From assembly GCA_007988745.1 (NCBI GenBank), contig BJUT01000033.1, forward strand, positions 1 to 45,699: DNA of 45,699 bases. Reading direction: 5' to 3'. This document shows, one piece after another, positions 9,227-19,952 of this stretch. Numbering within the stretch: position 1 is the first letter of the stretch; each line of letters opens with the position of its first letter. The notes below the pieces were generated by a model. The model was not told the origin of the DNA. It ran no database searches and was given only the letters and a program-made list of their open reading frames with translations. A program made the position numbers and the translations under genes. This DNA is from Pseudoalteromonas atlantica (lineage in GTDB: Bacteria; Pseudomonadota; Gammaproteobacteria; Enterobacterales; Alteromonadaceae).

Positions 9227-10270
9227 TTAAAGGTCAGACTCAGCGCCTAATACGTCTTCGCCATCTTCTGGCTCAACCGTTGCTTTTAATAGCAACATAT
9301 CACGTAACTTACCTTCAATTTCATCTGCAATTTCTACGTTTTCTTTCAAAAACTTAATAGAGTTTGATTTACCTTGGCCTACTTTATTGCCATTGTAGCT
9401 GTACCAAGCACCTGCTTTTTCAACAATTTTGTGCTTAACACCTAAATCAATTAACTCACCTTGTTTAGAAATACCTTCACCATACATAATGATGAACTCA
9501 GCTTGTTTAAACGGTGGTGCAACTTTGTTTTTAACTACTTTAACGCGGGTTTCGTTACCGACTACCTCATCGCCTTCCTTTACAGAACCAATTCGACGAA
9601 TATCAATACGCACTGACGCGTAAAACTTAAGTGCATTACCACCGGTTGTTGTTTCAGGGTTACCAAACATTACACCAATTTTCATACGAATTTGGTTAAT
9701 GAAAATACATAGCGTATTTGAGCGTTTAATATTACCTGTAAGCTTACGTAGTGCTTGCGACATTAAACGTGCTTGTAAGCCCATGTGCGAGTCGCCCATG
9801 TCGCCTTCAATTTCAGCTTTTGGTGTAAGCGCTGCAACAGAATCGACAATAACAACATCTACAGCACTTGAACGTACTAACATGTCACAAATTTCTAGTG
9901 CTTGCTCACCGGTATCTGGCTGAGAAACTAACAGCTCATCAATGTTAACACCTAACTTTTGTGCGTATACCGGATCAAGAGCATGCTCAGCATCAACAAA
10001 GGCACATGTTTTGCCTTCTTTTTGAGCCTGCGCGATAACTTGCAAAGTAAGCGTTGTTTTACCTGAAGACTCAGGGCCATACACTTCAACAATACGCCCC
10101 ATAGGCAAACCGCCTATGCCTAAAGCAATATCAATCCCAAGTGAGCCTGTAGATACAGCATCAATATTTAGGGCTTTGTTATCGCCCAGTTTCATAATTG
10201 ATCCTTTACCAAATTGACGCTCAATTTGTGATAGTGCAGCGTCCAGCGCTTTTTGTTTATTATCGTTCAT
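9227..10270 (-). CDS. recA: Recombinase RecA
   Basis: RecA forms nucleoprotein filaments for strand exchange and triggers LexA self-cleavage. At 347 residues it is of normal length. Walker A GPESSGKT is at 65-72. The sequence also contains [30 protein letters not shown] split across the L1 region, and the [10 protein letters not shown] loop. The C-terminal tail is acidic ([15 protein letters not shown]). I use the ATG at 10270 ([10 protein letters not shown]), which has GGAG seven bases before it; a TTG four codons earlier would itself contain that GGAG. A LexA box lies in the 65-bp gap to pncC, so it can be transcribed alone under SOS control as well as from upstream. Confidence 0.98.
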   Translation of the reverse strand: MNDNKQKALDAALSQIERQFGKGSIMKLGDNKALNIDAVSTGSLGIDIALGIGGLPMGRIVEVYGPESSGKTTLTLQVIAQAQKEGKTCAFVDAEHALDPVYAQKLGVNIDELLVSQPDTGEQALEICDMLVRSSAVDVVIVDSVAALTPKAEIEGDMGDSHMGLQARLMSQALRKLTGNIKRSNTLCIFINQIRMKIGVMFGNPETTTGGNALKFYASVRIDIRRIGSVKEGDEVVGNETRVKVVKNKVAPPFKQAEFIIMYGEGISKQGELIDLGVKHKIVEKAGAWYSYNGNKVGQGKSNSIKFLKENVEIADEIEGKLRDMLLLKATVEPEDGEDVLGAESDL

Positions 10271-10304
10271 TCTGTTCTCCAAATCCGGCTAATGCGAACA
10301 AGTA

Positions 10305-10324
10305 TACTGTATGAAATCACAGTA
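10305..10324 (-). promoter_or_regulatory. LexA (SOS) box of recA
   Basis: TACTG, then TATGAAATCA, then CAGTA fits CTG-N10-CAG with both flanking TA/TA pairs of the E. coli consensus. It lies 35 bp upstream of the recA ATG, as expected for SOS repression. Confidence 0.92.
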
Positions 10325-10335
10325 TCAAGTGAAAT

Positions 10336-10827
10336 TTATAATTTTATCTTCTCGATCGTACTTTTCAATGCAAATTCAATAGCTTGCATTCTAACTTGCG
10401 CTCTATCGCCGTTAAATATTTGCTTAAACGTAAATTGTTCATTGGCAATTTGTATGCAAAACCACACAAAGCCAACTGGTTTATCGGACGTAGCGCCACC
10501 TGGCCCAGCAATGCCCGAAATTGCCACGGCAACATCAGCTTTGGCAACGCTTGCGGCACCAAAAGCCATCTCTTTTACTGTTTGCTCACTCACCGCACCA
10601 AATTGCTCTAGCGTAGTATTGGCCACATTAAGCAGTTCATGCTTAGCTTCATTACTATAAGTAACAAATGCGCGGCCCAAATAACCTGAGCTACCTGGCG
10701 TATCTGTAAGCGCATAACTCACTCCGCCACCAGTACATGATTCAGCGGTAGTGATCCATAAGCGTTTATCCGTTAAAATAACGCCCAATTGCGCAGCAAG
10801 TGTTTTAATCTCTTGATGTAATTCCAT
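10336..10827 (-). CDS. pncC: Nicotinamide-nucleotide amidohydrolase (CinA C-terminal domain)
   Basis: PncC deamidates NMN to NaMN in pyridine nucleotide recycling. The protein is a stand-alone CinA C-terminal domain of 163 residues. Typical motifs are [49 protein letters not shown] and [19 protein letters not shown] use the ATG at 10827 (MELHQEIK) with an AAAGG site; a longer frame to 10890 would run into the divergent mutS. It sits directly upstream of recA, the same order as in E. coli, and its start codon is only 21 bp from that of mutS. Confidence 0.93.
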   Translation of the reverse strand: MELHQEIKTLAAQLGVILTDKRLWITTAESCTGGGVSYALTDTPGSSGYLGRAFVTYSNEAKHELLNVANTTLEQFGAVSEQTVKEMAFGAASVAKADVAVAISGIAGPGGATSDKPVGFVWFCIQIANEQFTFKQIFNGDRAQVRMQAIEFALKSTIEKIKL

Positions 10828-10848
10828 ATTCAGCCTTTGGGTAAATAC

Positions 10849-13434
10849 ATGTCGTTTGATCTTTATGCACCGCACACTATAAAACAACAAACCCCTATGA
10901 TGCAGCAGTATCTAAAAATAAAATCAGAGCATCGCGATATTTTATTGTTTTATCGTATGGGGGATTTTTATGAACTCTTTTTTGACGACGCTAAACGCGC
11001 GGCCCAACTACTCGATATTTCGCAAACGCATCGTGGTAAAGCCGGCGGCGATCCTATCCCTATGGCGGGTGTCCCTTATCATGCAGTAGAAAACTATTTA
11101 GCTCGTTTAGTGCAAATGGGCGAATCGGTTGCTATATGTGAGCAAGTTGGCGATCCTGCAACCAGTAAAGGGCCAGTAGAGCGCAAAGTCGTACGTATCG
11201 TTACACCGGGTACTATTTCAGATGAAGCGCTATTGCAAGAACGCCAAGATAACTTACTCACTAGCGTATGGCAAAATAAAAAAGGGCTATACGGTATTGC
11301 CTACCTTGATATAAATTCAGGGCGCTTCAACGTAGTTGAAGTTAACACCGACGAAGCATTTACTTCAACCTTACAGCGCTTAGCACCCGCTGAGCTTTTA
11401 TACTGTGAAAGCTTTGAAAACACACATTTAATTGAGCATATAAAAGGGGCACGCCGACGCCCTGAGTGGGAGTTTGACCTAGACACCGCGCAACACTTAC
11501 TGTGCGAGCAGTTTGGCACCAAAGATTTAGTTGGTTTTGGTGTAGATAAAGCGCATGCTGCTTTGGTCGCTGCGGGTTGTTTAATGCAATACGTAAAAGA
11601 TACACAACGTATTGCGCTACCCCACATTCGCGCTATTACGCTTGAGCATAACGAGCACGCAGTTATATTAGATGCAGCAACGCGCAAAAATTTAGAACTA
11701 ACCGTTAATTTATCGGGCGGCTTTGAAAACACCTTAGCGCAGGTACTTGATAAAACCGCCACGGCCATGGGGTCGCGTTTACTTAAACGCCGCATCCATA
11801 CACCGGTGCGTAATAAAAATGAGCTTAACTCACGTTTAAATGCCATTAGCGCTATTTTAGATGTGCAATTATATGGCGAGTTACACGACTCATTAAAAGA
11901 AATTGGTGATATAGAGCGCGTAATAGCACGACTTGCTTTATGCACGGCACGCCCGCGCGATTTAACCCGACTGCGCAGTGCCCTACAAGCACTCGCACCA
12001 CTGCACGCATTATTAAACGATGCTAATGATGAGCGTATCGCTAGCATTGTTCGCCATTCTCCAGAGCTGCCTGAACTACAAGCTTTACTTGAGCGTGCTG
12101 TTATTGATAACCCACCAGTACTAATTCGCGATGGGGGCGTTATTGCACCAGGCTACAACAGCGAACTCGATGAATGGCGAAACTTGAGTAAAGGCGCTAC
12201 CGATATACTTGAGCAACTAGAGCTTAGAGAGCGCGAGCGCACCGGGATCAGCACATTAAAAATTGGCTATAACAAGGTGCATGGCTTTTTTATCGAGGTA
12301 AGTCGTGCAAATTCACACTTAGTACCTGCTGATTATATTCGCCGCCAAACGCTTAAAAATAATGAACGTTACATAATACCTGAACTAAAAGAGCACGAAG
12401 ACAAAGTGCTTGGCAGCCAATCAAAAGCCCTTGCGCTTGAAAAACAATTATATGAAGAGCTATTTGAGTTTATAGCCCCGCATATTGAACAGCTTCAAAT
12501 GATGGCTGGCGCATTAGCTGATTTAGATGTATTGAATAACTTAGCAGAGCGAGCACAAACGCTTAACTATGCTAAACCACAGCTATGCGATGATGACAAT
12601 ATAAGCATTAAACAAGGTCGCCACCCCGTGGTAGAGCAAGTAATGAAAGAACCTTTTATTGCCAACCCTGTGGAGCTAAATAGCCAGCGTAAAATGTTGA
12701 TTATCACCGGTCCAAACATGGGTGGTAAATCAACCTACATGCGCCAAACAGCACTTATCGTATTGATGGCACATATTGGCTGTTATGTCCCTGCTGATAG
12801 TGCAAAAATTGGTAATATTGACCGTATATTTACTCGCATTGGTGCAAGCGACGATTTAGCCTCTGGTCGCTCTACTTTCATGGTAGAAATGACAGAAACC
12901 GCCACAATATTAAATAATGCAACTGCGCAATCTTTGGTATTAATGGATGAAATTGGCAGAGGTACCAGTACCTACGATGGCTTGTCACTTGCTTATGCAA
13001 CGGCTGATCATCTGGCACAAAAAATATCTGCTAAAACATTATTTGCTACGCACTACTTTGAATTAACGGAACTTGCCGAGCAAAAAACTGGACTGGTGAA
13101 TGTGCACTTAGATGCCATAGAGCACAACGACACCATTGCATTTATGCATACTGTGCTTGATGGTGCAGCAAGTAAAAGCTTTGGCTTACAGGTCGCAGCG
13201 CTTGCCGGCGTGCCAAAAGCCGTGATAGCCCAAGCAAAACAAAAGCTTAAACTGCTCGAAAACCACCAAAGTGTAACAGCGCCTAATGCTGAGCAGCAGG
13301 CGTTTTCATTTGCTAATGAGTTACCTGCGCCTGAGCCTTCAGAGGTTGAGGAGCAACTCAGTGCCATTGACCCTGATAACCTATCGCCGCGTCAAGCACA
13401 CGAACTTCTTTATAAATTAAAGGCTCTGCTTTAA
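10849..13434 (+). CDS. mutS: DNA mismatch repair protein MutS
   Basis: MutS recognises mismatches and recruits MutL. 861 residues, all domains present. The mismatch-binding Phe-x-Glu is F40-Y41-E42 in RMGDFYELF, Walker [10 protein letters not shown] starts at residue 621, Walker B is [17 protein letters not shown], and the C-terminal helix-turn-helix/tetramer tail ends [17 protein letters not shown] start at the ATG at 10849 ([10 protein letters not shown]) rather than the in-frame TTG at 10837, because it matches the E. coli start and because TTTGGG upstream is the only plausible ribosome site. It is divergent from pncC and convergent with rpoS, sharing a bidirectional terminator. Confidence 0.97.
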   Translation: MSFDLYAPHTIKQQTPMMQQYLKIKSEHRDILLFYRMGDFYELFFDDAKRAAQLLDISQTHRGKAGGDPIPMAGVPYHAVENYLARLVQMGESVAICEQVGDPATSKGPVERKVVRIVTPGTISDEALLQERQDNLLTSVWQNKKGLYGIAYLDINSGRFNVVEVNTDEAFTSTLQRLAPAELLYCESFENTHLIEHIKGARRRPEWEFDLDTAQHLLCEQFGTKDLVGFGVDKAHAALVAAGCLMQYVKDTQRIALPHIRAITLEHNEHAVILDAATRKNLELTVNLSGGFENTLAQVLDKTATAMGSRLLKRRIHTPVRNKNELNSRLNAISAILDVQLYGELHDSLKEIGDIERVIARLALCTARPRDLTRLRSALQALAPLHALLNDANDERIASIVRHSPELPELQALLERAVIDNPPVLIRDGGVIAPGYNSELDEWRNLSKGATDILEQLELRERERTGISTLKIGYNKVHGFFIEVSRANSHLVPADYIRRQTLKNNERYIIPELKEHEDKVLGSQSKALALEKQLYEELFEFIAPHIEQLQMMAGALADLDVLNNLAERAQTLNYAKPQLCDDDNISIKQGRHPVVEQVMKEPFIANPVELNSQRKMLIITGPNMGGKSTYMRQTALIVLMAHIGCYVPADSAKIGNIDRIFTRIGASDDLASGRSTFMVEMTETATILNNATAQSLVLMDEIGRGTSTYDGLSLAYATADHLAQKISAKTLFATHYFELTELAEQKTGLVNVHLDAIEHNDTIAFMHTVLDGAASKSFGLQVAALAGVPKAVIAQAKQKLKLLENHQSVTAPNAEQQAFSFANELPAPEPSEVEEQLSAIDPDNLSPRQAHELLYKLKALL

Positions 13435-13510
13435 ATATAGATAACTTGAGCGGTGGTTAAGAAGCTGATAACACAGTGAATAGTATTTCTTGGGGATCGT
13501 AAGACATAAA

Positions 13511-13540
13511 AAAAGCTGAAGGTTTTATCCTTCAGCTTTT
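13511..13540. terminator. Bidirectional terminator between mutS and rpoS
   Basis: Perfect 12-bp arms AAAAGCTGAAGG (13511-13522) and CCTTCAGCTTTT (13529-13540). On the minus strand the stem runs into seven T residues, so it is strongest for rpoS. On the plus strand it can serve mutS. Confidence 0.88.
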
Positions 13541-13566
13541 AAACACATAGACAGTATAAAAGGGAG

Positions 13567-14541
13567 TTACGAGAACTGGTCAAACAAACTTTCTGTGCTT
13601 AACCCTTCTTGTTGTAAAATATCTTTTAAACGACGTAATGCTTCTACCTGAATTTGTCTTACGCGCTCTCGCGTTAAACCAATTTCACGGCCAACATCTT
13701 CAAGTGTTGATGGCTCATAGCCAAGTAAACCAAAGCGACGCGCTAATACTTCACGTTGTTTAGGGTTTAACTCACCTAACCAATCAACAATATGTTTGTT
13801 AATATCATTATTTTGAACTTCGCCCTCAGGGCCTGCGCTTTTTTCATCGGCAATAATGTCTAACAGTGCGCTGTCGTTCTCACCGCCAATTGGCATATCA
13901 ACTGAGGCAATTTTTTCGTTTAAGCGTAACATTTTAGTTACGTCTTCTACGGGTCTACCTAAGCTTTCAGCAATTTCTTCAGCAGTTGGCTCATGGTCTA
14001 GCTTTTGTGTCAGCTCGCGTGCTGTACGCAAGTAAACATTTAATTCTTTAACTACATGTATTGGCAGGCGAATTGTGCGCGTTTGATTCATAATGGCGCG
14101 TTCAATTGTTTGGCGTATCCACCACGTTGCATAAGTCGAAAATCTAAAACCGCGCTCTGGGTCAAACTTTTCAACAGCGCGAATTAAACCTAGGTTACCT
14201 TCTTCAATTAAATCTAGAAGTGCTAATCCTCGGTTGTTATAACGGCGGGCAATTTTTACAACTAAACGTAGGTTACTTTCAATCATACGCTTGCGAGATG
14301 CTTCACATCCACGTAGCGATTTGCGGGCAAAAAAGACTTCTTCTTCAGCGCTAAGTAGGGGAGAAAAACCAATTTCTCCTAAATAAAGTTGGGTTGCATC
14401 AAGGTTTTTAGTTACTTCCTCTTTTGCAAATATCTCTTCTTCGTTATCAACCTCTTCAAGTAATGCTGCAGTTTCTTCTACTGCGGTGTCATCAAATTTT
14501 TCGTCGGTGGTGTTTTTGTCAAGTTTTGCTGCGTTAGCCAT
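13567..14541 (-). CDS. rpoS: RNA polymerase sigma factor RpoS
   Basis: Stationary-phase/general-stress sigma factor, 324 residues. An acidic N-terminal region ([20 protein letters not shown]) precedes region 1.2 ([16 protein letters not shown]), region 2 ([26 protein letters not shown] and [17 protein letters not shown]), region 3 and region 4 (EVLARRFGL, then [20 protein letters not shown]). The ATG at 14541 has GGGAGAAGG in place; an in-frame TTG six codons upstream overlaps that site. It follows nlpD by 35 bp. In E. coli the main rpoS promoter lies inside nlpD, and the same is likely here but not proven. Confidence 0.97.
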   Translation of the reverse strand: MANAAKLDKNTTDEKFDDTAVEETAALLEEVDNEEEIFAKEEVTKNLDATQLYLGEIGFSPLLSAEEEVFFARKSLRGCEASRKRMIESNLRLVVKIARRYNNRGLALLDLIEEGNLGLIRAVEKFDPERGFRFSTYATWWIRQTIERAIMNQTRTIRLPIHVVKELNVYLRTARELTQKLDHEPTAEEIAESLGRPVEDVTKMLRLNEKIASVDMPIGGENDSALLDIIADEKSAGPEGEVQNNDINKHIVDWLGELNPKQREVLARRFGLLGYEPSTLEDVGREIGLTRERVRQIQVEALRRLKDILQQEGLSTESLFDQFS

Positions 14542-14576
14542 AAGCCTTCTCCCGAGCAATTATCAATACCTAAAAA

Positions 14577-15401
14577 TTAGGGAAGGTATTTAGCAGGATT
14601 GACAGCTTGCCCACGGTAGCGAATTTCAAAACGAAGCGCAGTGACCGAAGATTCTGACTTGCCCATTTCTGCTATTTTTTGTCCTGCCTTAACTTTCTGC
14701 TTTTCTCTAACAAGTAGTTTCGAGTTATGTGCATAAGCACTTAGGTAATCATCATTATGTTTCAAAATGATTAAATTACCGTACCCTCGAAGCGCATTAC
14801 CCGCATACACCACCGTTCCTTGTGCTGCGGCTAAAACTGAAGCCCCTGTACGGTTAGTAATCTGTAAACCCTTGTAACCGTTTTCCTTATTAGAAAAGCG
14901 TTTAGTCACTTTGCCCTTTGCAGGCCAAAACCACTTTACTTTACTGCTCGACGAAGGTTTAGCATTACTAACTATTTCATTGGCTTGTTTTTGAACATAC
15001 TCTCGTTGTTTCGGCTGATCAAGATTTTTCTTTAATTTTTTGTTAGTTTTTTGTTTTATTTTAGTGGGTGTTATTTTTTGTTTAACGGGTGAATTGCTAG
15101 CAAGCGCATGGCCACTGGAGGCTACAAGCGAAATAACTTGCCCAGGATAAATAACATAAGGTGATGGAATTGAATTGTTTTTTGCAAGTATTTTAAAATT
15201 TTTGCCTGCACTAAAGGCAATGGAATATAATGTATCACCCTTTTGTACTGTGTATTTATTGCCATTAATGTTAATGCCTTTTTGAAAGTCATTAACATTA
15301 GTGTTGAGGCTGCTAACAGGAGCAGGAATATGGCGAGATGAACACCCCGGAAGCAAAACAGCAATAAATACAACTACATATAATACGTACTGACTATTCA
15401 A
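14577..15401 (-). CDS. nlpD: NlpD-like murein hydrolase activator lipoprotein
   Basis: Outer-membrane lipoprotein that in E. coli activates the amidase AmiC at the septum. 274 residues. The lipobox LPGC is near residue 20. A LysM domain at about 52-95 begins YTVQKGDTLYSIAF. A Lys/Gln-rich linker and a C-terminal M23-type domain (about 165-272) follow. The M23 metal ligands are degenerate: KGLQI replaces HxGxD and LRFEIR replaces the HxH, as expected for an activator rather than an enzyme. The only workable start is TTG at 15401 (GGAG nine bases upstream); the frame is closed by a stop just before it and no ATG precedes the signal peptide. It lies immediately upstream of rpoS. Confidence 0.94.
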   Translation of the reverse strand: MNSQYVLYVVVFIAVLLPGCSSRHIPAPVSSLNTNVNDFQKGININGNKYTVQKGDTLYSIAFSAGKNFKILAKNNSIPSPYVIYPGQVISLVASSGHALASNSPVKQKITPTKIKQKTNKKLKKNLDQPKQREYVQKQANEIVSNAKPSSSSKVKWFWPAKGKVTKRFSNKENGYKGLQITNRTGASVLAAAQGTVVYAGNALRGYGNLIILKHNDDYLSAYAHNSKLLVREKQKVKAGQKIAEMGKSESSVTALRFEIRYRGQAVNPAKYLP

Positions 15402-15442
15402 GGTGTTTTGCTCCGAAATTTAAAAAGTACTACTTTTGCTAG

Positions 15443-16021
15443 TTAGCGTAATAAAAAGTAAGCAACCGCTATTAATATAACTAAACCCCAGCCAAGTACT
15501 TCAACATATTGACGTAATTTTTGCTCCATTTTAACCCCGCCCCACTTCATTAAAGCAGAAACTAAAAAGAAACGCGCACCACGGCCAACGGCAGACGCTA
15601 TTAAAAATGGTAAAAATGCCATTTGTAATACCCCTGCACCAATAGTAAATACCTTATAAGGGATAGGTGAAAAGCCCGCTAAAAATACCACCCACACGCC
15701 ATACTCTTTAAACCATGTAAGCGCTGTTTCAAATTTTTCTTGCCAGTGCATCTGCTCAATAAAGGGCTGTACAACAGGCTCAAATAACCAGTAACCTAAA
15801 AAGTAACCTACAATCCCCCCAAGTACTGAAGCAACTGTTGCAAAGCTTGCAAAGCGCCACGCTTTACTTGGCTGAGCAAGCGACATAGGAGCAAGCATTA
15901 CATCTGGTGGTACCGGAAAAAAAACAGACTCAGCAAAGCTCATGGCTGCTAAATAGCGCTCAGCAAAGCGGTGTTTTGCCCACACTAGGGCCATATCGTA
16001 TAACTTAGTAAACAATTTCAA
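15443..16021 (-). CDS. YqaA family membrane protein (SNARE-associated/DedA-like)
   Basis: 192-residue inner-membrane protein. The motif SFAESVFFPVPPDVMLAPM and the hydrophobic glycine-rich segment VASVLGGIVGYFLGYWLF are those of small DedA/VTT-type proteins, a family linked to lipid or solute translocation across the membrane. The conserved start MKLF points to TTG at 16021, with AGGA seven bases upstream; the next ATG would remove ten conserved residues. It is located between pcm and nlpD, 9 bp after pcm, in the same transcription unit, as in other Alteromonadales and Vibrionales. The precise substrate is unknown. Confidence 0.85.
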   Translation of the reverse strand: MKLFTKLYDMALVWAKHRFAERYLAAMSFAESVFFPVPPDVMLAPMSLAQPSKAWRFASFATVASVLGGIVGYFLGYWLFEPVVQPFIEQMHWQEKFETALTWFKEYGVWVVFLAGFSPIPYKVFTIGAGVLQMAFLPFLIASAVGRGARFFLVSALMKWGGVKMEQKLRQYVEVLGWGLVILIAVAYFLLR

Positions 16022-16030
16022 CGTGAATTC

Positions 16031-16669
16031 CTATTCAATATCACCAGGGACGAGAGGGACAAACCGTACTGGTGCAATAACATGCTCTGTGAAGCTATCG
16101 CCTTGGCGAATAACCATGGTTAATTTTTGTTCTTGCTCACCAATGGGAGCAAGGAGTACACCGCCATCAGCTAGTTGTGCAAGTAAGTCTTGAGGTACTT
16201 TTGATGCGGCCGCGGTAACTATAATACCATTAAACGGGGCCTGCGATTGCCAACCTTGCCAGCCATCTGCGTGTTTCATGGTTACATTGTATAAATCAAG
16301 TTGATGTAAACGGCGTTTAGCCTGCCATTGCAGTGCTTTTATACGCTCGACCGAATACACCTTATTAAAACACTTGGCTAACACTGCGGTTTGATAACCA
16401 GAGCCTGTGCCAATTTCTAACACTTTGTCGCGTACGCCAGCCAAATGAAGCAGCTCGGTCATACGCGCCACAATATAAGGCTGCGAAATAGTTTGCCCTT
16501 GCCCTATCGGCAACGCCGTGTTTTCGTACGCCTTATGTTTTAGTACATCATCAATAAAGGCATGACGTGGTATATCAGCAATGGCTTTTAATACCTGTTT
16601 GTCTTCTACCCCTTCTTGCTCTAATAGCTTAGAAAGCGCAATAGCACTGCGCGAGTAATTAGCCAGCAC
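16031..16669 (-). CDS. pcm: Protein-L-isoaspartate O-methyltransferase
   Basis: Pcm methylates isoaspartyl residues in damaged proteins using S-adenosylmethionine. 212 residues. Motif I of the SAM fold is [16 protein letters not shown]. The upstream [17 protein letters not shown] and the downstream [16 protein letters not shown] are family signatures. The start is GTG at 16669 with GGAGAT seven bases upstream; the gene overlaps the end of surE by 11 bp. surE-pcm-nlpD-rpoS is a classic gammaproteobacterial stress/survival order, here with yqaA between pcm and nlpD. Confidence 0.96.
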   Translation of the reverse strand: MLANYSRSAIALSKLLEQEGVEDKQVLKAIADIPRHAFIDDVLKHKAYENTALPIGQGQTISQPYIVARMTELLHLAGVRDKVLEIGTGSGYQTAVLAKCFNKVYSVERIKALQWQAKRRLHQLDLYNVTMKHADGWQGWQSQAPFNGIIVTAAASKVPQDLLAQLADGGVLLAPIGEQEQKLTMVIRQGDSFTEHVIAPVRFVPLVPGDIE

Positions 16670-17423
16670 GGTTTATCTCCATTTCAGCTAACCACTGCCC
16701 AACCGCTTCAATACTTTCTTTTGCTGTCATATCAACACTCAACGGTGTAACTGAAGCATAGCCATTATTAACAGCGTAAAAATCAGTACCCTCACCGGCA
16801 TCGCTTTCAATACCAAGCGAGCCATACCAAAAAATATCACGCCCCCATGGGTCAGTTTGTTTGGTCATGGTTTCGGCTTTATGTCGGGCACCTAAACGCG
16901 TAACTTGCACCCCTTTTAGCTCACTTAGAGGAATATCGGGTACATTTACGTTGATAATTTGATCTTTAGGCAGTGGGTGCGATGCCAGCCCTTTAATTAT
17001 ATTAACGGTCACAGCTGCTGCGGTTTCAAAGTGCTCACCATGGTGTGAGCAAAGTGACACAGCAATAGCAGGCAAGCCTAAATGGCGCCCTTCGGTCGCC
17101 GCAGCCACAGTGCCTGAATACAATGTATCATCGCCCAAATTAGCGCCGTGGTTAATACCTGCTACGACTAAATCAGGCGTTTCATCAACTAACTGATTAA
17201 CCCCTAAATGAACACAATCAGTAGGCGTGCCATTAACCGATATAAAGCCGTTTTCAAGCGTGGTAGAGCGCAGTGGGTTTATTAACGTTAACGAGTTACT
17301 GGCACCACTACAGTTACGATCAGGGGCTACAAGGGTTACATCGGCAATTTGCGTAAGAGCCTGGTATAAAACAGCAATCCCTTTAGCGTTTACACCGTCG
17401 TCGTTACTTAGCAGTATCTTCAT
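16659..17423 (-). CDS. surE: 5'/3'-nucleotidase SurE
   Basis: Metal-dependent nucleoside monophosphatase, 254 residues. It begins [16 protein letters not shown] with the metal-binding DD pair at 8-9, then [15 protein letters not shown], the [20 protein letters not shown] segment split at GANLGDD, and [16 protein letters not shown] near the end. ATG 17423 has AAGGAT upstream; the longer frame to 17522 runs back into truD and is not used. It overlaps the truD end by 20 bp and the pcm start by 11 bp, so it is translationally coupled on both sides. Confidence 0.97.
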   Translation of the reverse strand: MKILLSNDDGVNAKGIAVLYQALTQIADVTLVAPDRNCSGASNSLTLINPLRSTTLENGFISVNGTPTDCVHLGVNQLVDETPDLVVAGINHGANLGDDTLYSGTVAAATEGRHLGLPAIAVSLCSHHGEHFETAAAVTVNIIKGLASHPLPKDQIINVNVPDIPLSELKGVQVTRLGARHKAETMTKQTDPWGRDIFWYGSLGIESDAGEGTDFYAVNNGYASVTPLSVDMTAKESIEAVGQWLAEMEINRAG

Positions 17424-18453
17424 TTTGACTATCCTTTTCTTTTCGCTCATTAGGGCTTGCATCGGTGTAATCCACCAGCTCACGTAAAAGTGCGGTAGCA
17501 AAACACCCTTTAGGCAATCCAAAGCTTAATTTTAAAGTCGTTTCGTCTAGTGTTTCTATGGTTAAATCTTGCGGAATGAGGCGCAGCATACGGCGCTCAT
17601 TTTTAAGGCCTAATTCGCCTAAGCCCTCACACCATGCTTGGTATGGTTTTAGCCATATTTTTTCTTGATCAGTTAAGCCCTTTTCACTTTTACCAACCAT
17701 AGGAGCCGACATCATAATATCGCCAGAGGCTAAACGCGCTATGTTTTCATCGCTTATTGCATCTTCAAAAAATGCGTTACTACCGCTTAGCATAAATACT
17801 TCACGGTGCATGGTTTTAGCTAACCCATGCTCTTTAACACGTAAGCTCACTATTTGATTAAATACATGTGAACGGGCAGCGGAGATAATAATACCGCGTA
17901 GTTTTTTATCGCGAATGCGCTCGCCGGCAAACATTTTTTCGGCCATAACTAAATTATGCCCGTCGCGGCCAAAGCGCTGCTCGCCAAAGTAGTTAGGCAC
18001 ACCCGCACGCACGGCATTAATGCGGCATAAAATATCAAGCGGCTGGGTTACATTACGAAGCGTAATAGTGAATCGGTTTCCTTTGTGGCAACCGGTGCGT
18101 AATTTACGTTCGTGACGCTGTTGCGAAACCACAAAAATGCTGTCGCTATTGAGTTCACTAAAATCAATGTGCTTTTTAATGGGTACTTTTACGCTAAACC
18201 ATTGGCTACACACGCCGTGGCGGTCTTTCATACCGGCATAGCTTACTTCGCGCGGTGACACTCCAGCCTTTTGTGCAATTAACTTAGCCACGTATTGCGT
18301 GTTTTCACCTTTTTTAACGACCTGTAAGCATACATGCTCACCACTGCCGGTAAATTCTATGCCGAGGTCTTCATCAACCATAAAATCTTCAGCAACGGTT
18401 TTAAAGTCTGCTTTTGAAAGCGGTACACCGTATAGGTAATTTAAATCGCTCAT
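17404..18453 (-). CDS. truD: tRNA pseudouridine(13) synthase TruD
   Basis: Makes pseudouridine 13 in tRNA-Glu. 349 residues. The catalytic Asp is D77 in [17 protein letters not shown]. The family segments RVTQ-like NVTQPLDIL and [17 protein letters not shown] are present, followed by the TRUD insertion domain. The ATG at 18453 overlaps the ispF stop as ATGA, a 4-bp overlap typical of coupled translation. The C-terminus ends in a charged tail that overlaps the surE start by 20 bp. Confidence 0.96.
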   Translation of the reverse strand: MSDLNYLYGVPLSKADFKTVAEDFMVDEDLGIEFTGSGEHVCLQVVKKGENTQYVAKLIAQKAGVSPREVSYAGMKDRHGVCSQWFSVKVPIKKHIDFSELNSDSIFVVSQQRHERKLRTGCHKGNRFTITLRNVTQPLDILCRINAVRAGVPNYFGEQRFGRDGHNLVMAEKMFAGERIRDKKLRGIIISAARSHVFNQIVSLRVKEHGLAKTMHREVFMLSGSNAFFEDAISDENIARLASGDIMMSAPMVGKSEKGLTDQEKIWLKPYQAWCEGLGELGLKNERRMLRLIPQDLTIETLDETTLKLSFGLPKGCFATALLRELVDYTDASPNERKEKDSQNEDTAK

Positions 18454-18947
18454 GCGCTTGCTGTACTCTCAGGCGCTTTGCTCATAATAACCACCGCATG
18501 GCTAGAAATACCTTCTTTACGCCCTTCAAAGCCGAGCTTTTCGGTGGTGGTCGCTTTAACATTTATTTGTGAAAGCTCGCAATTTAAATCGCTGGCTAAA
18601 TTAGAGCGCATAGCTTGGATGTGTGGCAACATTTTAGGAGCCTGCGCCACAATAGTGACATCGCCATTGCCCAGTACATAACCTTGCTCTTTGGCAAGGC
18701 CTACAACATGGCGAAGTAAAATACGGCTATCTATATTTTCATACTCGCTCGCCGTATCCGGAAAATGCTTACCAATATCGCCCATTGCCAACGCGCCTAA
18801 AATAGCATCGCATAATGCATGAATAGCAACATCGCCATCTGAGTGTGCTAAAAAGCCCTGCGGGTAATCTATTTTTTCGCCGCAAATTGTTATTGGGCCT
18901 TCGCCACCAAATTTGTGTACGTCAAAACCATGGCCAATTCGAATCAT
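18450..18947 (-). CDS. ispF: 2-C-methyl-D-erythritol 2,4-cyclodiphosphate synthase
   Basis: IspF cyclises CDP-methylerythritol 2-phosphate in the non-mevalonate isoprenoid pathway. 165 residues, normal size. The zinc site is formed by D8 and H10 in GHGFDVHKF and the His in [25 protein letters not shown] and the C-terminal [18 protein letters not shown] segment are conserved. ATG 18947 overlaps the ispD stop by 4 bp (ATGA), so it is coupled with ispD as in most gammaproteobacteria. Confidence 0.97.
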   Translation of the reverse strand: MIRIGHGFDVHKFGGEGPITICGEKIDYPQGFLAHSDGDVAIHALCDAILGALAMGDIGKHFPDTASEYENIDSRILLRHVVGLAKEQGYVLGNGDVTIVAQAPKMLPHIQAMRSNLASDLNCELSQINVKATTTEKLGFEGRKEGISSHAVVIMSKAPESTASA

Positions 18948-19645
18948 AATGCTTGCTCGTTTTGTTGTTTGTTTAATAAAAACCTCGCTAGGTCTAAATC
19001 CTCCGGCGTGGTTATTTTAATATTGTCGCTGCGCCCTGCAATTAGCTTAACGGGTTTATTTGCCCACTCAATGGCACTGGCTTCATCGGTAATAGTTACG
19101 CCTTCACAAAGCGCACGTTGCAACGCACTTTTAAGCTCGTCATATTTAAAAAGTTGCGGCGTAAGCGCTTGCCATAAATCATCACGAGGCACGGTTTGCT
19201 CGCTATGCGTGTTACCACGCTTTATGGTGTCTTTTACTTTGCTTGCTAAAATACCGCCTTCGTCGTCGGCTATACAATGCGCTATTAAGGTTTCAATATC
19301 GTTAATAGTGACTAAGGGGCGGGCTGCGTCGTGCACCAGCACCCATTCAGGAGGGTTATTTTCTAAAAACAATAAGCTATTAAGCACTGAGTCTGCTCTC
19401 TCTTGCCCGCCGTTCGCGCGTAAAATTCGCGAGTCTATGTGCGCAAGCGAGTCAAAAAAAGGGTCGGTTTGACTAACGGCTACAACTATTTGGCTTAAGC
19501 TTTTTAATTGCGAAAGCTTACAGAGCGTGTGCTCTAAAATAGTTTTTCCTGCCAATTTAATATACTGCTTAGGTGCACTGTGCTGCATTCTGCTGCCTAC
19601 GCCGGCAGCGGGTACAATGGCAGCTATTGAATTATTATTTTTCAT
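18944..19645 (-). CDS. ispD: 2-C-methyl-D-erythritol 4-phosphate cytidylyltransferase
   Basis: IspD couples CTP to methylerythritol phosphate, upstream of IspF in the MEP pathway. 233 residues. The nucleotide loop is [25 protein letters not shown] and [14 protein letters not shown] are further family motifs. I take the ATG at 19645 ([14 protein letters not shown]); the extra 12 upstream codons lie inside ftsB and have no family match. It overlaps the ftsB end by 11 bp. Confidence 0.96.
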   Translation of the reverse strand: MKNNNSIAAIVPAAGVGSRMQHSAPKQYIKLAGKTILEHTLCKLSQLKSLSQIVVAVSQTDPFFDSLAHIDSRILRANGGQERADSVLNSLLFLENNPPEWVLVHDAARPLVTINDIETLIAHCIADDEGGILASKVKDTIKRGNTHSEQTVPRDDLWQALTPQLFKYDELKSALQRALCEGVTITDEASAIEWANKPVKLIAGRSDNIKITTPEDLDLARFLLNKQQNEQAL

Positions 19646-19922
19646 GTTGTTTGCCCGGTAAAACACGTATAAATGTTTCATCCGGTTTAATCATTCCTAA
19701 TTCGTTACGAGCGCGCTCTTCTATGCCTTCTTGACCAAGCTTTAAATCTTCTATGTCGGCGGTAAGTACTTTATTGCGCTTAATTAGTTTTTCATTAGTT
19801 TGTTGATGAGAAGCCACGGCTGCTTTTAAACGTGTATAGTCTTGCACACCGTTATGACCGAACCAAAGTCGGTATTGTATAAACAGTGCTAAGCACAACA
19901 GGCCAAGCTGAAAAAACCGCAT
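19635..19922 (-). CDS. ftsB: Cell division protein FtsB
   Basis: Small bitopic septum protein of the FtsQLB complex, 95 residues. One N-terminal membrane segment (LGLLCLALFIQYRLWFG) is followed by a coiled coil (about 30-70, with QQTNEKLIKRNKVLTADIED) and the conserved ERARNELGMIKPDETF. Its place before ispD-ispF is the standard gammaproteobacterial order. It starts a chain of nine genes reading down to rpoS. Confidence 0.95.
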   Translation of the reverse strand: MRFFQLGLLCLALFIQYRLWFGHNGVQDYTRLKAAVASHQQTNEKLIKRNKVLTADIEDLKLGQEGIEERARNELGMIKPDETFIRVLPGKQHEK

Positions 19923-19952
19923 TTAACACTCCCTATTCGTTTTTAAATAAAA

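Noticed and set aside
11301..12047. 248-residue open frame opposite mutS
   Set aside because: It lies antisense to conserved mutS codons, has no ribosome site and no recognisable protein features; a shadow of biased codon use.
18915..19472. 185-residue open frame opposite ispD
   Set aside because: Antisense to well-conserved ispD; no support.
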